From contig JAGTJL010000007.1 in NCBI GenBank assembly GCA_020746875.1, positions 992,001-1,056,000 of the forward strand: a stretch of 64,000 nucleotides of DNA, written 5' to 3'. The position numbers and the translations under genes were made by a program. How positions within the stretch are numbered: position 1 is the stretch's first letter; each line of letters starts with the position of its first letter. Below the pieces are notes generated by a model. That model was not told the DNA's origin, ran no database searches, and worked only from the letters and a program-made list of their open reading frames with translations. This DNA is from Rhexocercosporidium sp. MPI-PUGE-AT-0058 (lineage: Eukaryota; Ascomycota; Leotiomycetes; Helotiales). Shown one piece after another: positions 9,301 to 18,793 of the stretch.

Positions 9301-12181
9301 CAATATGAGGCAATGGTGTACCCGCTCATAGACAGTGGATCGTCTGTATCATACACATCCACAAGTTCAAGACCGACAAAGCTAGGGATTCATTCCCCGT
9401 ATTTACAGACTCCATATGCCTACCAGTCATCTCGTCAGCCATTTACCCAGTATCAGGCTCTTCCCGACCCACGAAACATTAGCTACGGTTATGGTCTCGA
9501 ATATGATCCCACGGGATCAGATATGCCACCGTCATCGCGTTTACCCACCTGTCAAACCAGTCCATTGCAGCACACGGGAATCGATATCCCATCTACTGGG
9601 AATGTGATTACAAAGACGAGCATTGGCATTTTTGATGTCCAGTCACAGGACATGAAGAGAAGAAGATGCCGAGAATCCCACAATGCTGTCGAAGGTCGGC
9701 GACGTGACAACATCAATGAGCGCATTCAAGATTTGAGCCGTCTTGTCTCTGCGAAGCGTCTGGAAGATGAGAAGATTCGAAAGCATCTTATAGTAGAGTT
9801 ATCTTCTGCTACCGAGCTTTGCAGCGATACCAAAACAAGCAATTGTCCAACCCCTAGATCCTTAGGATGGGCACAGAAGGATTCTCGTGTTGATCGATAC
9901 CATCTTGTTGTGAAAAGAGGCGAGACCCCGTATCTGGAATTACTTGCGGAGTTTGAACCTTCATCATTGGCACCTTCTAGGGTTTATTTGAACCTTAAAG
10001 AGTAAGTTTATCCGATGTGAGAGTAGTTACGGTACTAATGCATCAGTTAGGCTTCCGGCGATTGGTTTCGTTTGTCCAGACCACGAGTGTCCCAGAAATG
10101 GAATGCGCTTCAGCCGGGCAGCAGATCTGGAGCGACATTACAAGAGCATTCATGTTTCTCGGTCAGAGCATGGACTGTTTCCCTGCGACTACGCACACTG
10201 CGACCGAAACAGTGAGCCTTTCGGACGAAAAGACCACTTCCGCGATCATCTTCGTGACTTCCACAAAGAAGATATCGGAACCGCAAGAATCGACCGCTTC
10301 GAAAGTGATAAAGAATGGAGCAAGCAACAGCGGAAGTGGCTGAGCGAACGCAAAGTCTCGTCGGGCTGGTGGCGTTGCTCACAATGTCTGAACAGAGTGC
10401 ATGTCAAGGACAAGGGCTGGGAGTGTCCACGATGTAAAAGCTGCTGCGAACCTAGCCGCAACGAACATCGGCAAAGATTACAAATTAGCGATGGAACCCA
10501 ACGATGCTTGAAGGATGGCAAAGACTGCTCTACTCCGGATTGTACGACACATTTCTCTACGTGTTCTGGAGATTTTGGCAACGCTCAAGACTTCTTTGGC
10601 CATTTGGACGATTGTCCTCGCGGAGCTGTGCGGCGAGAAGCCCCTGGGGGAGTCCTGGACTCCAAGCCAATCTCGTCTGTCTTTCAGCAACAGCAGATGC
10701 AAACTCCGAAACTTGACGTCGTCACACACATAAATGATGAAGCCAATCTCAGCAACCTGTGGACAAGTAAGTAGCTCCCCATTGACGATTAAGTAAATCT
10801 AACTGTTTCTAGCTTTCAAATATTGCGCGGAGACTCTCCTGGACAGGCAATTCGACTGGAGAAATCCTGACAAATATGTCTCTCCTCCTGAACAAGAAGA
10901 CGACCGAGCTATGAAATTCATCTTTTGTGATGTTGGTGTAGGTTCACTCCAATTACAACGAAGCGAGGGATAACAGCTAACTTCTACCAGGACGTAACTT
11001 CATACAGCATCAAGAAATCAGATGAACAGCAAGCGAATATGAACTTCGATATCTGGTCTCTCGGCTGTAACTACATTGAAGCTATCCGGTGGATGAGTCT
11101 TGAGACTCCCGGTCTTATCAGGCCGTCCGCATTTGTCCCGAACAGACTCTTTCTCGGTAGAGACAAGGAGCTGGAGCATCTTCATAGGGAACTTTTCCAC
11201 AAGGACAAGACAATCTACGGTCATGGTACGCGTTTCCGTATTCCCCACGGCGCTTATGGGCTAGGCAAAACTCAACCTGCCCTGGACCATGCGAGAAGTC
11301 AAGACAGTCACTTCGATGCCATCTTCTGGCTTCAAATTGATCAGTCCGGAACACCAAATTCGAACATTCTACCACCCGATGACCTGGTCCACCTCAGTAT
11401 TGAATGGTTTGAGAGACTGCAAGTGGTATGTCTCAAGGAACACATCCAGTCCGATGTTCGCACATACTTGAAATGGCATCGGAAGATTTGCGGCGACCCG
11501 GACTCTTGGATGATAGAGAGCTCGGCGAACTCTCAGTATGTCACTTCCAGGGAGTATTATGATGCCTTGACATCCAGCGTGGTGAACCAAGACAGTGCTC
11601 TGTTTCGGTGCCACAATATTCAAAGGCCACGCTCTCAGCATCACCAAAATATGAGTAGATTCCCCATAGATGCTGGTATTTGTAAGACCATCACTCTCGA
11701 CTTTGGAAATACCATCGACAACGTCAAGTCCAAGATCCAATGCAATAGAAAACTTTGGACTCCAATTTACAAAGGGGCGCTACAGGATGGGAGATATCGC
11801 TACGGCTTGCATTTGCGTTCTCAACCCGACACATCGACATTGCGTTTTCTCAGGTACAGGTTCGAATGCCAAGCTCTACATGGAATGCTTCGCAATCGCA
11901 GCATTCCATGTAGAGCTTGGAGAAGGCTTGTTCTGGAATTGAAGGGACTTAAGGGTTTGACTCGTCATTTTGTTTTGTTTGATATGATGCCCCCTTTCTC
12001 GCCTTGTTGTTCTGCTTGGCGCTTGGGCAATGCATTGTTTCTTCTGGAGTGTCTTGCTTTTCACTGCGAAATTTCGACACATCTTCCGGGGGATTTCCTT
12101 CTACGACTGCGATACAGTACATCCCCTTCAATTTCCTACGCATTATTGCTGTATGACGATCGGGGATATCTCAACGGTTGA
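6376..12181 (+). CDS. Very large mosaic protein: C2H2 fingers, bHLH-like segment, kinase fragment, NB-ARC-like P-loop segment, ubiquitin remnant
   Basis: Model: join(6376..6649,6704..10001,10051..10766,10813..10937,10991..12181), 1,867 aa. All four introns (46-54 bp) have GT..AG ends and keep the frame, and three have clear CTAAC/CTAAT-type branch points. Residues 1-340 are disordered and Ser-rich. C2H2-type fingers lie at about 350-510 (CGFCGSQFQTWNARMDHLKDH). A bHLH-like basic region and first helix (HNAVEGRRRDNINERIQDLS) lies near 1075-1120. Another finger pair opens exon 3 (about 1198-1265). Exon 5 shows FDIWSLGC, a kinase subdomain IX signature, near 1489. An NB-ARC/STAND-like stretch follows at 1525-1590 (FLGRDKEL, then P-loop GAYGLGKTQ). 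A decayed ubiquitin-like segment lies near 1702-1770. The first two exons look like a transcription factor. The last exon looks like a pile-up of truncated modules and may be partly pseudogenic. The end, and even single-gene status, is uncertain. Confidence 0.6.
11684..11830 (+). pseudogene. Decayed ubiquitin fragment inside the last exon
   Basis: The translation KTITL..(4 residues)..TIDNVKSKIQ reproduces ubiquitin residues 11-15 and 22-31, with two residues missing between them. Further on, LQDGR and TSTLRFLRYR resemble the LEDGR and ESTLHLVLRLR stretches of the ubiquitin C-terminal half, but the middle is scrambled. The 30 bases at 11711-11740 look like unmodified ubiquitin coding sequence. 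The C-terminal di-glycine is absent, so a conjugatable ubiquitin is not encoded. Confidence 0.6.
11869..11920. repeat. Perfect 21-bp inverted repeat with 10-nt loop
   Basis: The left arm 11869-11889 (CCAAGCTCTACATGGAATGCT) is the exact reverse complement of 11900-11920, separated by TCGCAATCGC. It lies in frame within the last exon of the mosaic gene, just after the ubiquitin remnant. A perfect 21-bp stem is unlikely by chance in coding sequence. Confidence 0.95.
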
Positions 12182-12954
12182 TTTCCAGGGATTCCCTGTC
12201 GTTGGTGCTTTGTGTTTTGGGTGGAGTTTTCTGGTTGTTACAATTCGGAGTTCTGTAATGTAGCGGGCTATTTCTTTCCAATTAAAATAGATTGTGTTCC
12301 AAGTTTCTTGTTTGACAGCAAACCAAACTTTATTGCTTTGCCGTCTTTAAGGACAGTAACGCATATAAGGTAAAACTGAACGGCATCATCTGGCGTAGAG
12401 AGCAGAGACAATAATCAGGAGATAACTTGAGTACTAGATTTACAGATTTAGATTCGTGCCCAACTACCTCGAGGTCGTGTCTCGGGGATGCTCATGGTGC
12501 TTCGAAGAATATCAAGTACTAATTTAACCTGGCCAGCAGGGCAAGCCCAGCCATACATAATACATCTACTTTTTGGTCCTGTGGAAGTGATAGACTTTTC
12601 GCCCGTAGTCAGGTTTTTTCATATTCTAATTCAAAAGACTCAGTCGATTGGGGGTTGAATTTCTGTTTTCGGAAGTGACAAGCGAGGCTCGGCAAATTAA
12701 GGCAAGATGATGTAAACATATCCAAAGTTCGTTTTCCCTGGAACCCTAGGCTTTAGCTCTGGACAAGCCACCACAGCTTTCGTTCCAGAAAAACTTCACA
12801 TAATTCAGTTCAGTCATGTGCGGCTTCCTCTTTCTTCATAAGCACAATCTCGAATCTCTGTATTATTATCAACTTCAATACATAAAATCAAATAGCCACC
12901 TCGAGCGGCCCGAACCAACACACACTTAGCACAAAGAACCTCTGCATCGCCAGT
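12182..12954. other. Intergenic, no gene seen
   Basis: AT-rich spacer between the mosaic gene and the small membrane-protein gene, both on the plus strand. It should contain the terminator of the first and the promoter of the second. Nothing specific is recognised. Confidence 0.5.
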
Positions 12955-13608
12955 ATGAACATCACCTACATAGTCTCCACAGACTGGGACCATTTCTGGC
13001 CGCCCATCCACAATGTCCAAGGCCTGAAACTATTCAGCGCAATGGCAACTCGGATTTTCTGGTCACTCTGGGTCCTCTGGTGGATATACTACATTGTCAG
13101 TGTCTTCAAATACGTATTTAGCGTTCAACAATCCATCGGACGACGTCGCATACTCAAAGAGCTCCTTCACACGGCCCCAGAGAAGCGCAGCGAGAAGGTC
13201 TTGGATATGTGTTATCTGCATGCGGACGAGAAGGATTTTCCGACTGACGAGCTTTTTGAGCATTTGGATAAGAAGTTTAAGAGGATGGAGAAGGAGGGGT
13301 TTATTGAGTCGAACGGCGAGATTAATGATATACCCGTCGGCGGTGGTAATGGGGATGAGGATGATGCACTTCGTACGATTTTGGAAGGACAGCGAGATGT
13401 GATTAATGGTGCAAGGCGACAGGAAAGTTTCATGCATAGATTCAAGGATTGCTTTTTGCAACGTAATATGCTGAAGCTCATGTACGTCAGACCGCGGTTG
13501 GCGGTGGTTCAGAGACTCATAGAAAAGAGAGAGCTGGAGAGAGCGGAGGCCCAGAACGAGCAATCACGGGGTGAAAAGAATGGGGAGGTATTGATAACTA
13601 TCAAATAG
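12955..13608 (+). CDS. Small membrane-anchored protein, paralogue of the gene at 56839
   Basis: Intronless, 217 aa. A hydrophobic aromatic segment at residues 33-55 (IFWSLWVLWWIYYIVSVFKYV) is a likely single membrane span. A charged cytosolic-type domain follows, with RRRILKELL, EKVLDMCYL and TDELFEHLDKKFKRMEKEG, and the tail is basic and acidic (ERAEAQNEQ). The protein at 56839-57474 has the same length, the same order of parts and matching motifs (RERVLKELV, EKLLDMC, TDEIMAHLETKFK), so the two are paralogues. I recognise no family or function. It converges with the DUF4185 gene, leaving only 116 bp between stop codons. Confidence 0.75.
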   Translation: MNITYIVSTDWDHFWPPIHNVQGLKLFSAMATRIFWSLWVLWWIYYIVSVFKYVFSVQQSIGRRRILKELLHTAPEKRSEKVLDMCYLHADEKDFPTDELFEHLDKKFKRMEKEGFIESNGEINDIPVGGGNGDEDDALRTILEGQRDVINGARRQESFMHRFKDCFLQRNMLKLMYVRPRLAVVQRLIEKRELERAEAQNEQSRGEKNGEVLITIK

Positions 13609-13724
13609 GGCTCGATCACTCATTTGCTACAATAGGCCATTGATTTACACATAATAATACTTCGCCGAACAAAACTGAAGTAGAAATAGTATTTACAGGT
13701 CCATTGTTAACCTCCTGCGCTGTT

Positions 13725-14911
13725 TCAATACCCGAACTCAACTTTCCACATCGAGATAACATTCTGCATCGTCCCACTCGAAACATACAACACCCTATGA
13801 TCCTCGCTCATTGCCGGATGCACATTGATGCCATACCCTGGCGTGTTATCCAACAATCTGTACTCCGTCGTCCAGGGTCCGTACGGCGTCTCGCTCATAT
13901 AGAAGTTCGTCGCATGCCCATACATACACGTAAACAGCATATACTTCTTCAAATACCTGTTGTACATGATACTTCCCTGGCCATTACTGTGGATTTTATT
14001 TTGCTCCTCCCCAATCGTCTGAATACCATATCCGATATCATTACTCTTGGGAATACCACGAACCCAGGATCCATCTCCGCGTAGGAACTCGTACTTAGAT
14101 GGCTCGAAAGCCTCCGCGACCTTCGCTCGACCAACAACAATTCCCGTCAAACCACCATTCGAATAAGTATAAATATACCCCTCCGCATTCATAATCGTCA
14201 TCAACCCAACCTGCAACTCATCCGGGCCCGTAACCAGAGGCCCAACCCTCTCAGCAACAGGCGCATCCTTCCCCAGCGTAACCCTAATAATTCCAAGCCC
14301 CCTATCAATCTCCTTCCCTGTCGTGTTCCTCCAGATCTCCCACACGAATCCAATACCCACGCCGTGCTCCACCTCGGCAATATTCGACGTGTCCATTCCC
14401 CAATGTGTCGTTTCCCCGCAAGGCTTCGGGTCACTCTCATGCGGCTTCGCAAAGTCCCAATGCGCTACATTCGAGCAATCTTTCGTATCTACCTCAAGTA
14501 AATTATCCGGATTCGCATACCATGCTGCGCCCATACAGAAGCCGTTCTTCATAGGGCCATCAAGAGACACTACGTCGCCGAAATTCCAGAATGTCTTCCC
14601 AGCCAGTGTGGATGTTCGGCCTTTGTCCCAGCCGAGACGATGGATGGAGCTGGAGTGGATGGGGCCCAGTTTGGTGATCTTCCACTTCTTGTTCTCGTCG
14701 GTGGTGAAGGTTTTGGGGTCGGGGAGGGAGGCGGTTTCATGGGGATTGAGTGATGTGGTGGGTTTGGTCGAGAAGGGAATTTGAGGGGCGTTGTTGCTGG
14801 ATCCAGATGTGTGGCTCTGAATCTTTTGATCTAGAGGCGGGGTAAGTAGTTGATACTGTCAATTTCATATGGGGAGGGAGAAGTACTCAGCTTATCGAGA
14901 AACTTCGCCAT
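13725..14911 (-). CDS. DUF4185-type beta-propeller-like protein
   Basis: Model: complement(join(13725..14830,14887..14911)), 376 aa. The short first exon encodes MAKFLDKL. A 56-bp intron (GTACTT...CTAG) leads into a continuous frame. Recognisable family features are RLGWDKG, KTFWNFGDVVSLDG, FCMGAAWY, GYIYTYSNGG, HSNGQGSIMYN and, at the C terminus, a VISMWKVEF ending. These fit fungal proteins with the DUF4185 domain, which resembles five-bladed glycosidase propellers. There is no N-terminal signal peptide, so the protein may be cytosolic. The biochemical role is unknown; a carbohydrate-related function is suggested by the fold only. Confidence 0.75.
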
Positions 14912-15639
14912 TTTTAATGATTGAGTGTTGTTCTTGTTAGGAGATGCAGGTACGGAAGGGACATGGTGGGGTAGATATCGAGGCCTGGAGGCGGGGTGTT
15001 ACCCCACCTTTCGGCAGTCTGCACAGACATTTGGCATATGATTATGATGTAATTAGTGCTTGAGATAGCTTCGTTAGCAGTATGAGAATTAGTGTGAGAT
15101 CTGGGCGGGACTTTCAAATACTGCACATTGTTTAGTGTTTCTTATTGGTTTTGTTGTTGGTTGATACACTCGCTAAATAAACGAAGTGAAAAGGGGGTCG
15201 TTTCAATGCTCGGAAGTCAATCCTGCGATATTGTAGAGACGAAACGTGATGCTTCGGCGATGAATGGAGGAGAAACCAAAGAAGTCTTCAAAATTGACTT
15301 GGAAATACAGAACAACAATGCCGACTTAGAGTGAAACGTAATGGGTTTTCAAGCAGAGGCAGAAAAATTTTCAAACAAAAAGGAGAAAGGAACTGCCTTT
15401 AAGAGCTAGTGAGACTATGTTTATAAACCATCAATCATCATAAAAAAGGAGACAAGCCGAATTTAAAATACGCAGCCTGTCCCTTCATTTCACAAAATAC
15501 CATCATTCTATTATCTGCGGCAGTTTCTGACCTCCCGCTCTGCTCCTCTTTCCAGTCTCGATGAATTGTCTTCGCCATGAGATTTCCTCAAAATTTCCTT
15601 CCATCCCTCATCCCCAACCTCGAATCTCCAACAGTCCAC
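14912..15639. other. Intergenic, no gene seen
   Basis: Holds the promoter of the DUF4185 gene and the 3' side of the GNAT gene, both on the minus strand. Short frames here are not supported by splice signals. Confidence 0.5.
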
Positions 15640-16397
15640 TCAGACCTTCTTACCCGGCCTGACCATGGGCAAACTCGTCGTCCCCGGATCCCTCTCCGGC
15701 ATCGCCACAAATCCATACCTCTCATACAACGCCACCGCCCTAGCCGCACCATCCAGATAACACTCCCAGCCCAACTCATCCGCAGCATTAAGACCCCAAT
15801 CAATCAACTTCGAAGCGAGACCTCTCTTCCGGTATTCTGGTAGCGTGGAAATAGACTCGAGGACTAGAAATCGTCAGTAAACATTCCTCATCTTGACATT
15901 TAACATGCATTGCTTCTTTTCCATCTTGATCTGGGAAACAGGAAATCAGACTCACAGAAATGCGGCCTCTCCCCCAAAGCAATTTTATGCTGCCGTCCCA
16001 TCGCATCAAAGAACCCAGGTCCCAGCATCTCAACGGTCAAGCCCTCCGGCGGATCCGCTCTCCATCTCTTATCCCAACCCGGAAATTCACCACCAGAATG
16101 CTTCACCCACGTAGCGAAGGCAACAACTTTCCTTCTTCCTGCGTTATCCCCCTGCGCTCCCCCCTCTCCATCTTGATCAGCTGACACCGACTCATCCGTA
16201 ACCACAATAGGCGAGATCCCCATGCCTGGATTGCTGATAGCAGCCGCGAGTGAGTCGGCGAGCCACTTCTTCCCGCTTTCGGTGGGAGGGAAAACTTCTT
16301 GTGCGCGAGGGCTGTTGAACGAGGAGAAGAAGACGGCTGCGGCGCCTGGGATGTCGGCGGGTGTTAAGGGGGAGACTTTGAATGATGAGGAGGCCAT
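15640..16397 (-). CDS. GNAT-family N-acetyltransferase
   Basis: Model: complement(join(15640..15863,15956..16397)), 221 aa. A 92-bp intron (GTGAGT...CTAG) joins RPHF to FLESISTLPEYRKRG. The acetyl-CoA binding signature RxxGxA is present as R159-K-R161-G162-L-A164, followed by SKLIDWGL. The C-terminal GNAT helix and strand are seen in ARAVALYERYGF. Fungal GNAT proteins of this length acetylate small amines or protein N-termini; the substrate is not predictable. The N terminus (SPLTPADIPGAAAVFFSSF) is typical of this group. The first ATG is used, since no upstream in-frame ATG is present. Confidence 0.85.
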
Positions 16398-17362
16398 TTC
16401 GGCGCGCGAGATTCTAAGAGGATGAGAGAATTAGGATTCTTTGTACAGAGCAGTATGGAAGTTCTCTGGATCTTCAAAGCTGCTGTGGTTTTGTTTGCTC
16501 GTCCTAATCACTTGACGGAAAGCTTATTTATATATGTACGTACCGTTTTTTCTGCCTGGAGATGTGCGTCGTGTTCAAAAATATCTTGGCTTTTGGCTAG
16601 CTCGGATACCGAATACCATTGATGATGGGAATCGAGTATTACCTCACCTTCCTACTTGGGATAGAAAGCCTGATGATGGGAATCGAGGATTACCTCACCT
16701 TCCTATTTGGGGCAGAAACCCTGGGCTCTAGGTACGAAGTACTTTCGTTCAATGTATGGAGAAGTATTACGCGTCGGTGACAGCGATTCATTGATACAGT
16801 AGTGAAGGAGAGAAGCTTCGGGTGGGTGAAGTGGGTTGCTTGGTGCTTTTGTGTTGCTTGATTCAAGCTGCTGACGTAAGACGACAAGAAATCAAGAAAT
16901 CAAGAAATGAGGAAATGCGGAAAAGAGGACAAAGACACAAAAGTAGTGTCTCTATACAAGGACGTTGATATACTCGGGAATTCACTTAGGAACAAGGGCA
17001 ATTGAAAGTACTCGTTCTGTATCGAGTGCCGATGGAGAGAGACTGAAATACCCAGTAAGGAACTTAGGTTGATGTGGTGAATTTGTTCTCTTCTTATGTT
17101 TCTCACTCTCCTTTTTGCACGAAATGAGGTTTGTTCCATGGATTCCATTCCTTGCTACAGTCATGAGTGCTATTCCCAGATCTACGTACAGTACAAAACA
17201 TCAATCTTCGTTCCATTCCATTCCATGTCATGTCATGTCGTGTCATGTCCCAACTCCAAGCATTCATCCATGAATTCATCTCGCAAGCCATGCAATCTGT
17301 TCCGCTGAAAAGTCGCAACCCACATCAAACAATCTACCATCCACCCATCCGTACCATGCCAT
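16398..17362. other. Intergenic with short repeats
   Basis: Contains the promoter of the GNAT gene and the 3' region of the next minus-strand gene. It shows a 51-bp duplication (16620-16721), a triple AAGAAATC run near 16887 and TGTCATG repeats near 17223-17248. No gene is evident. Confidence 0.55.
16620..16721. repeat. 51-bp tandem duplication
   Basis: Two adjacent copies starting TGATGATGGGAATCGAG at 16620 and 16671 differ at a handful of positions. It lies upstream of the GNAT start and has no coding frame. Confidence 0.85.
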
Positions 17363-18793
17363 CTACTCACTCAAACTATCCCTTCTTCCTCTTCGATACC
17401 CACCGCCACCATTACCAGCATTCCTCTTCCTGCGTCTCTCCTCCGCGTAATCGCTCCCAACCGCACTCCCCGCACTGCTCAAGCCAGGGATAGGATGATG
17501 ATAACTCTTCGTGCCGACCTCACTCCCCCCATCAACCGTACTCCCCATCAAACTCTCCTCGTCCATATAGGTCCCGGGAAGCTTCTTCGTAGGACTCCTA
17601 CTCTTGCGTCTCCTCTCCCTCTCCTCGCGCCTCTCCTCCCTCCTCAAGTTCCGCTCACTCACACTCTCGCTCACAACCGTACTATTGTCATCTCCAACAT
17701 TGAAGCTGAAATCGCGTCGTTGCGCCGCCCGGCCTTTATCCTGCAACTTCTTCGCCTCAGCTTTAATGCGCTCGTCGTTCGTGACAACTGATCCGGAACC
17801 GGTGCTCTTTGCCCAGAAACTCGACGCGCCTTCACTTGTACTGACGACCTTTCTGATCCCACCCGTGCCCGAGCCACCGGTATAAGTATCCTTCCTCTCC
17901 CTCTTAGACTTGGTAGGCGTGCTGGTCGGGGTCCTCTCTCTGTAACTCAGCAGCTCAGAAGCGGCCGTCGATCCATCATTCGTATTCGATCCATCCCACG
18001 AGCTGCCATCAGGTTGTTTATTCAGCCCACCAACCCTCGCAGGTTTCTCATGACGATACGCACGCATCGCGTCCGCAACATCACCGTCAACATCGAGTTC
18101 CGTGTCCAGCGTCCCAGCATCGCTGGGCGCGCCCTTGGCTTTCTTCACTTTCTTCGGCTTCGTCGTCTTCTCCCTCGACGACTTCTTCGCCTTCCCACCA
18201 CCAGCCGCATACCCCATCTCACTCCCCAAGGTACTCCCCCCGAAACTCTCCGTGCCAATCGCACTACTCTCCTCATCGAAATCCTTGTACCGATCCACGC
18301 CACTAACGCCCTTGCTCCTCTTCCCGCCCTTCTTCTTCCTGCCTCCCCAGAGACTCCTCCCCCCCTTCTCACCATGCACCACACTCCCGCCTCCGAGATC
18401 CGTGCTCTCCGTCGCACCGCTCAACGTCGTTCCATTGGGGCCCTTGCGACGCAAGACCGTGGATTTGTAGTCGTCCCAGTCGTTCTCGCGGAAGTAGAAA
18501 CCCCCGTTCTTGGCCCAGAAGAAGAACCAGATGCCGGTGATGACGAAGCCGGCGCCGATGAGGCCGATGAGGATGAAGACTGTTTTGTTGGGGACGTTTT
18601 CGGGTTCTGTGACGCCGGCGCCGGGGTCGGGGAGGCCTTTGGAGGCCCGCTTGAGGATCGTGTGTGTGAGTTGCGTGAGGTGGGTGGTGAGGGTTGAGGG
18701 GTTGGCGGATGGTGAGGGAGATGGTGTGCGGCTTAGGAGCGAGGTGAGGTAGGTTTTTAGGGATGAGGATTGGGATTCTGGGAGAGGTGCCAT
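17363..18793 (-). CDS. Single-pass membrane protein with long basic disordered tail
   Basis: Intronless, 476 aa. The N terminus is Ser/Pro-rich without a signal peptide. One clear membrane span lies at residues 71-93 (TVFILIGLIGAGFVITGIWF). It is followed at once by a distinctive juxtamembrane motif (FYFRENDWDDYKSTVLRRKG). The rest is low-complexity, Gly/Ser/Lys/Arg-rich, with KKGGKRSKG and REERREERERRRKSRS blocks. The basic side after the span suggests an N-out/C-in orientation with a cytosolic tail. I believe the juxtamembrane motif is conserved in Pezizomycotina, but I know no functional name. Confidence 0.75.
   Translation of the reverse strand: MAPLPESQSSSLKTYLTSLLSRTPSPSPSANPSTLTTHLTQLTHTILKRASKGLPDPGAGVTEPENVPNKTVFILIGLIGAGFVITGIWFFFWAKNGGFYFRENDWDDYKSTVLRRKGPNGTTLSGATESTDLGGGSVVHGEKGGRSLWGGRKKKGGKRSKGVSGVDRYKDFDEESSAIGTESFGGSTLGSEMGYAAGGGKAKKSSREKTTKPKKVKKAKGAPSDAGTLDTELDVDGDVADAMRAYRHEKPARVGGLNKQPDGSSWDGSNTNDGSTAASELLSYRERTPTSTPTKSKRERKDTYTGGSGTGGIRKVVSTSEGASSFWAKSTGSGSVVTNDERIKAEAKKLQDKGRAAQRRDFSFNVGDDNSTVVSESVSERNLRREERREERERRRKSRSPTKKLPGTYMDEESLMGSTVDGGSEVGTKSYHHPIPGLSSAGSAVGSDYAEERRRKRNAGNGGGGYRRGRRDSLSE

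Noticed and set aside
11850..11870. GGTTCGAATGCC, a tRNA T-loop-like string
   Set aside because: It lies in the coding frame of the mosaic gene and has no other tRNA parts.
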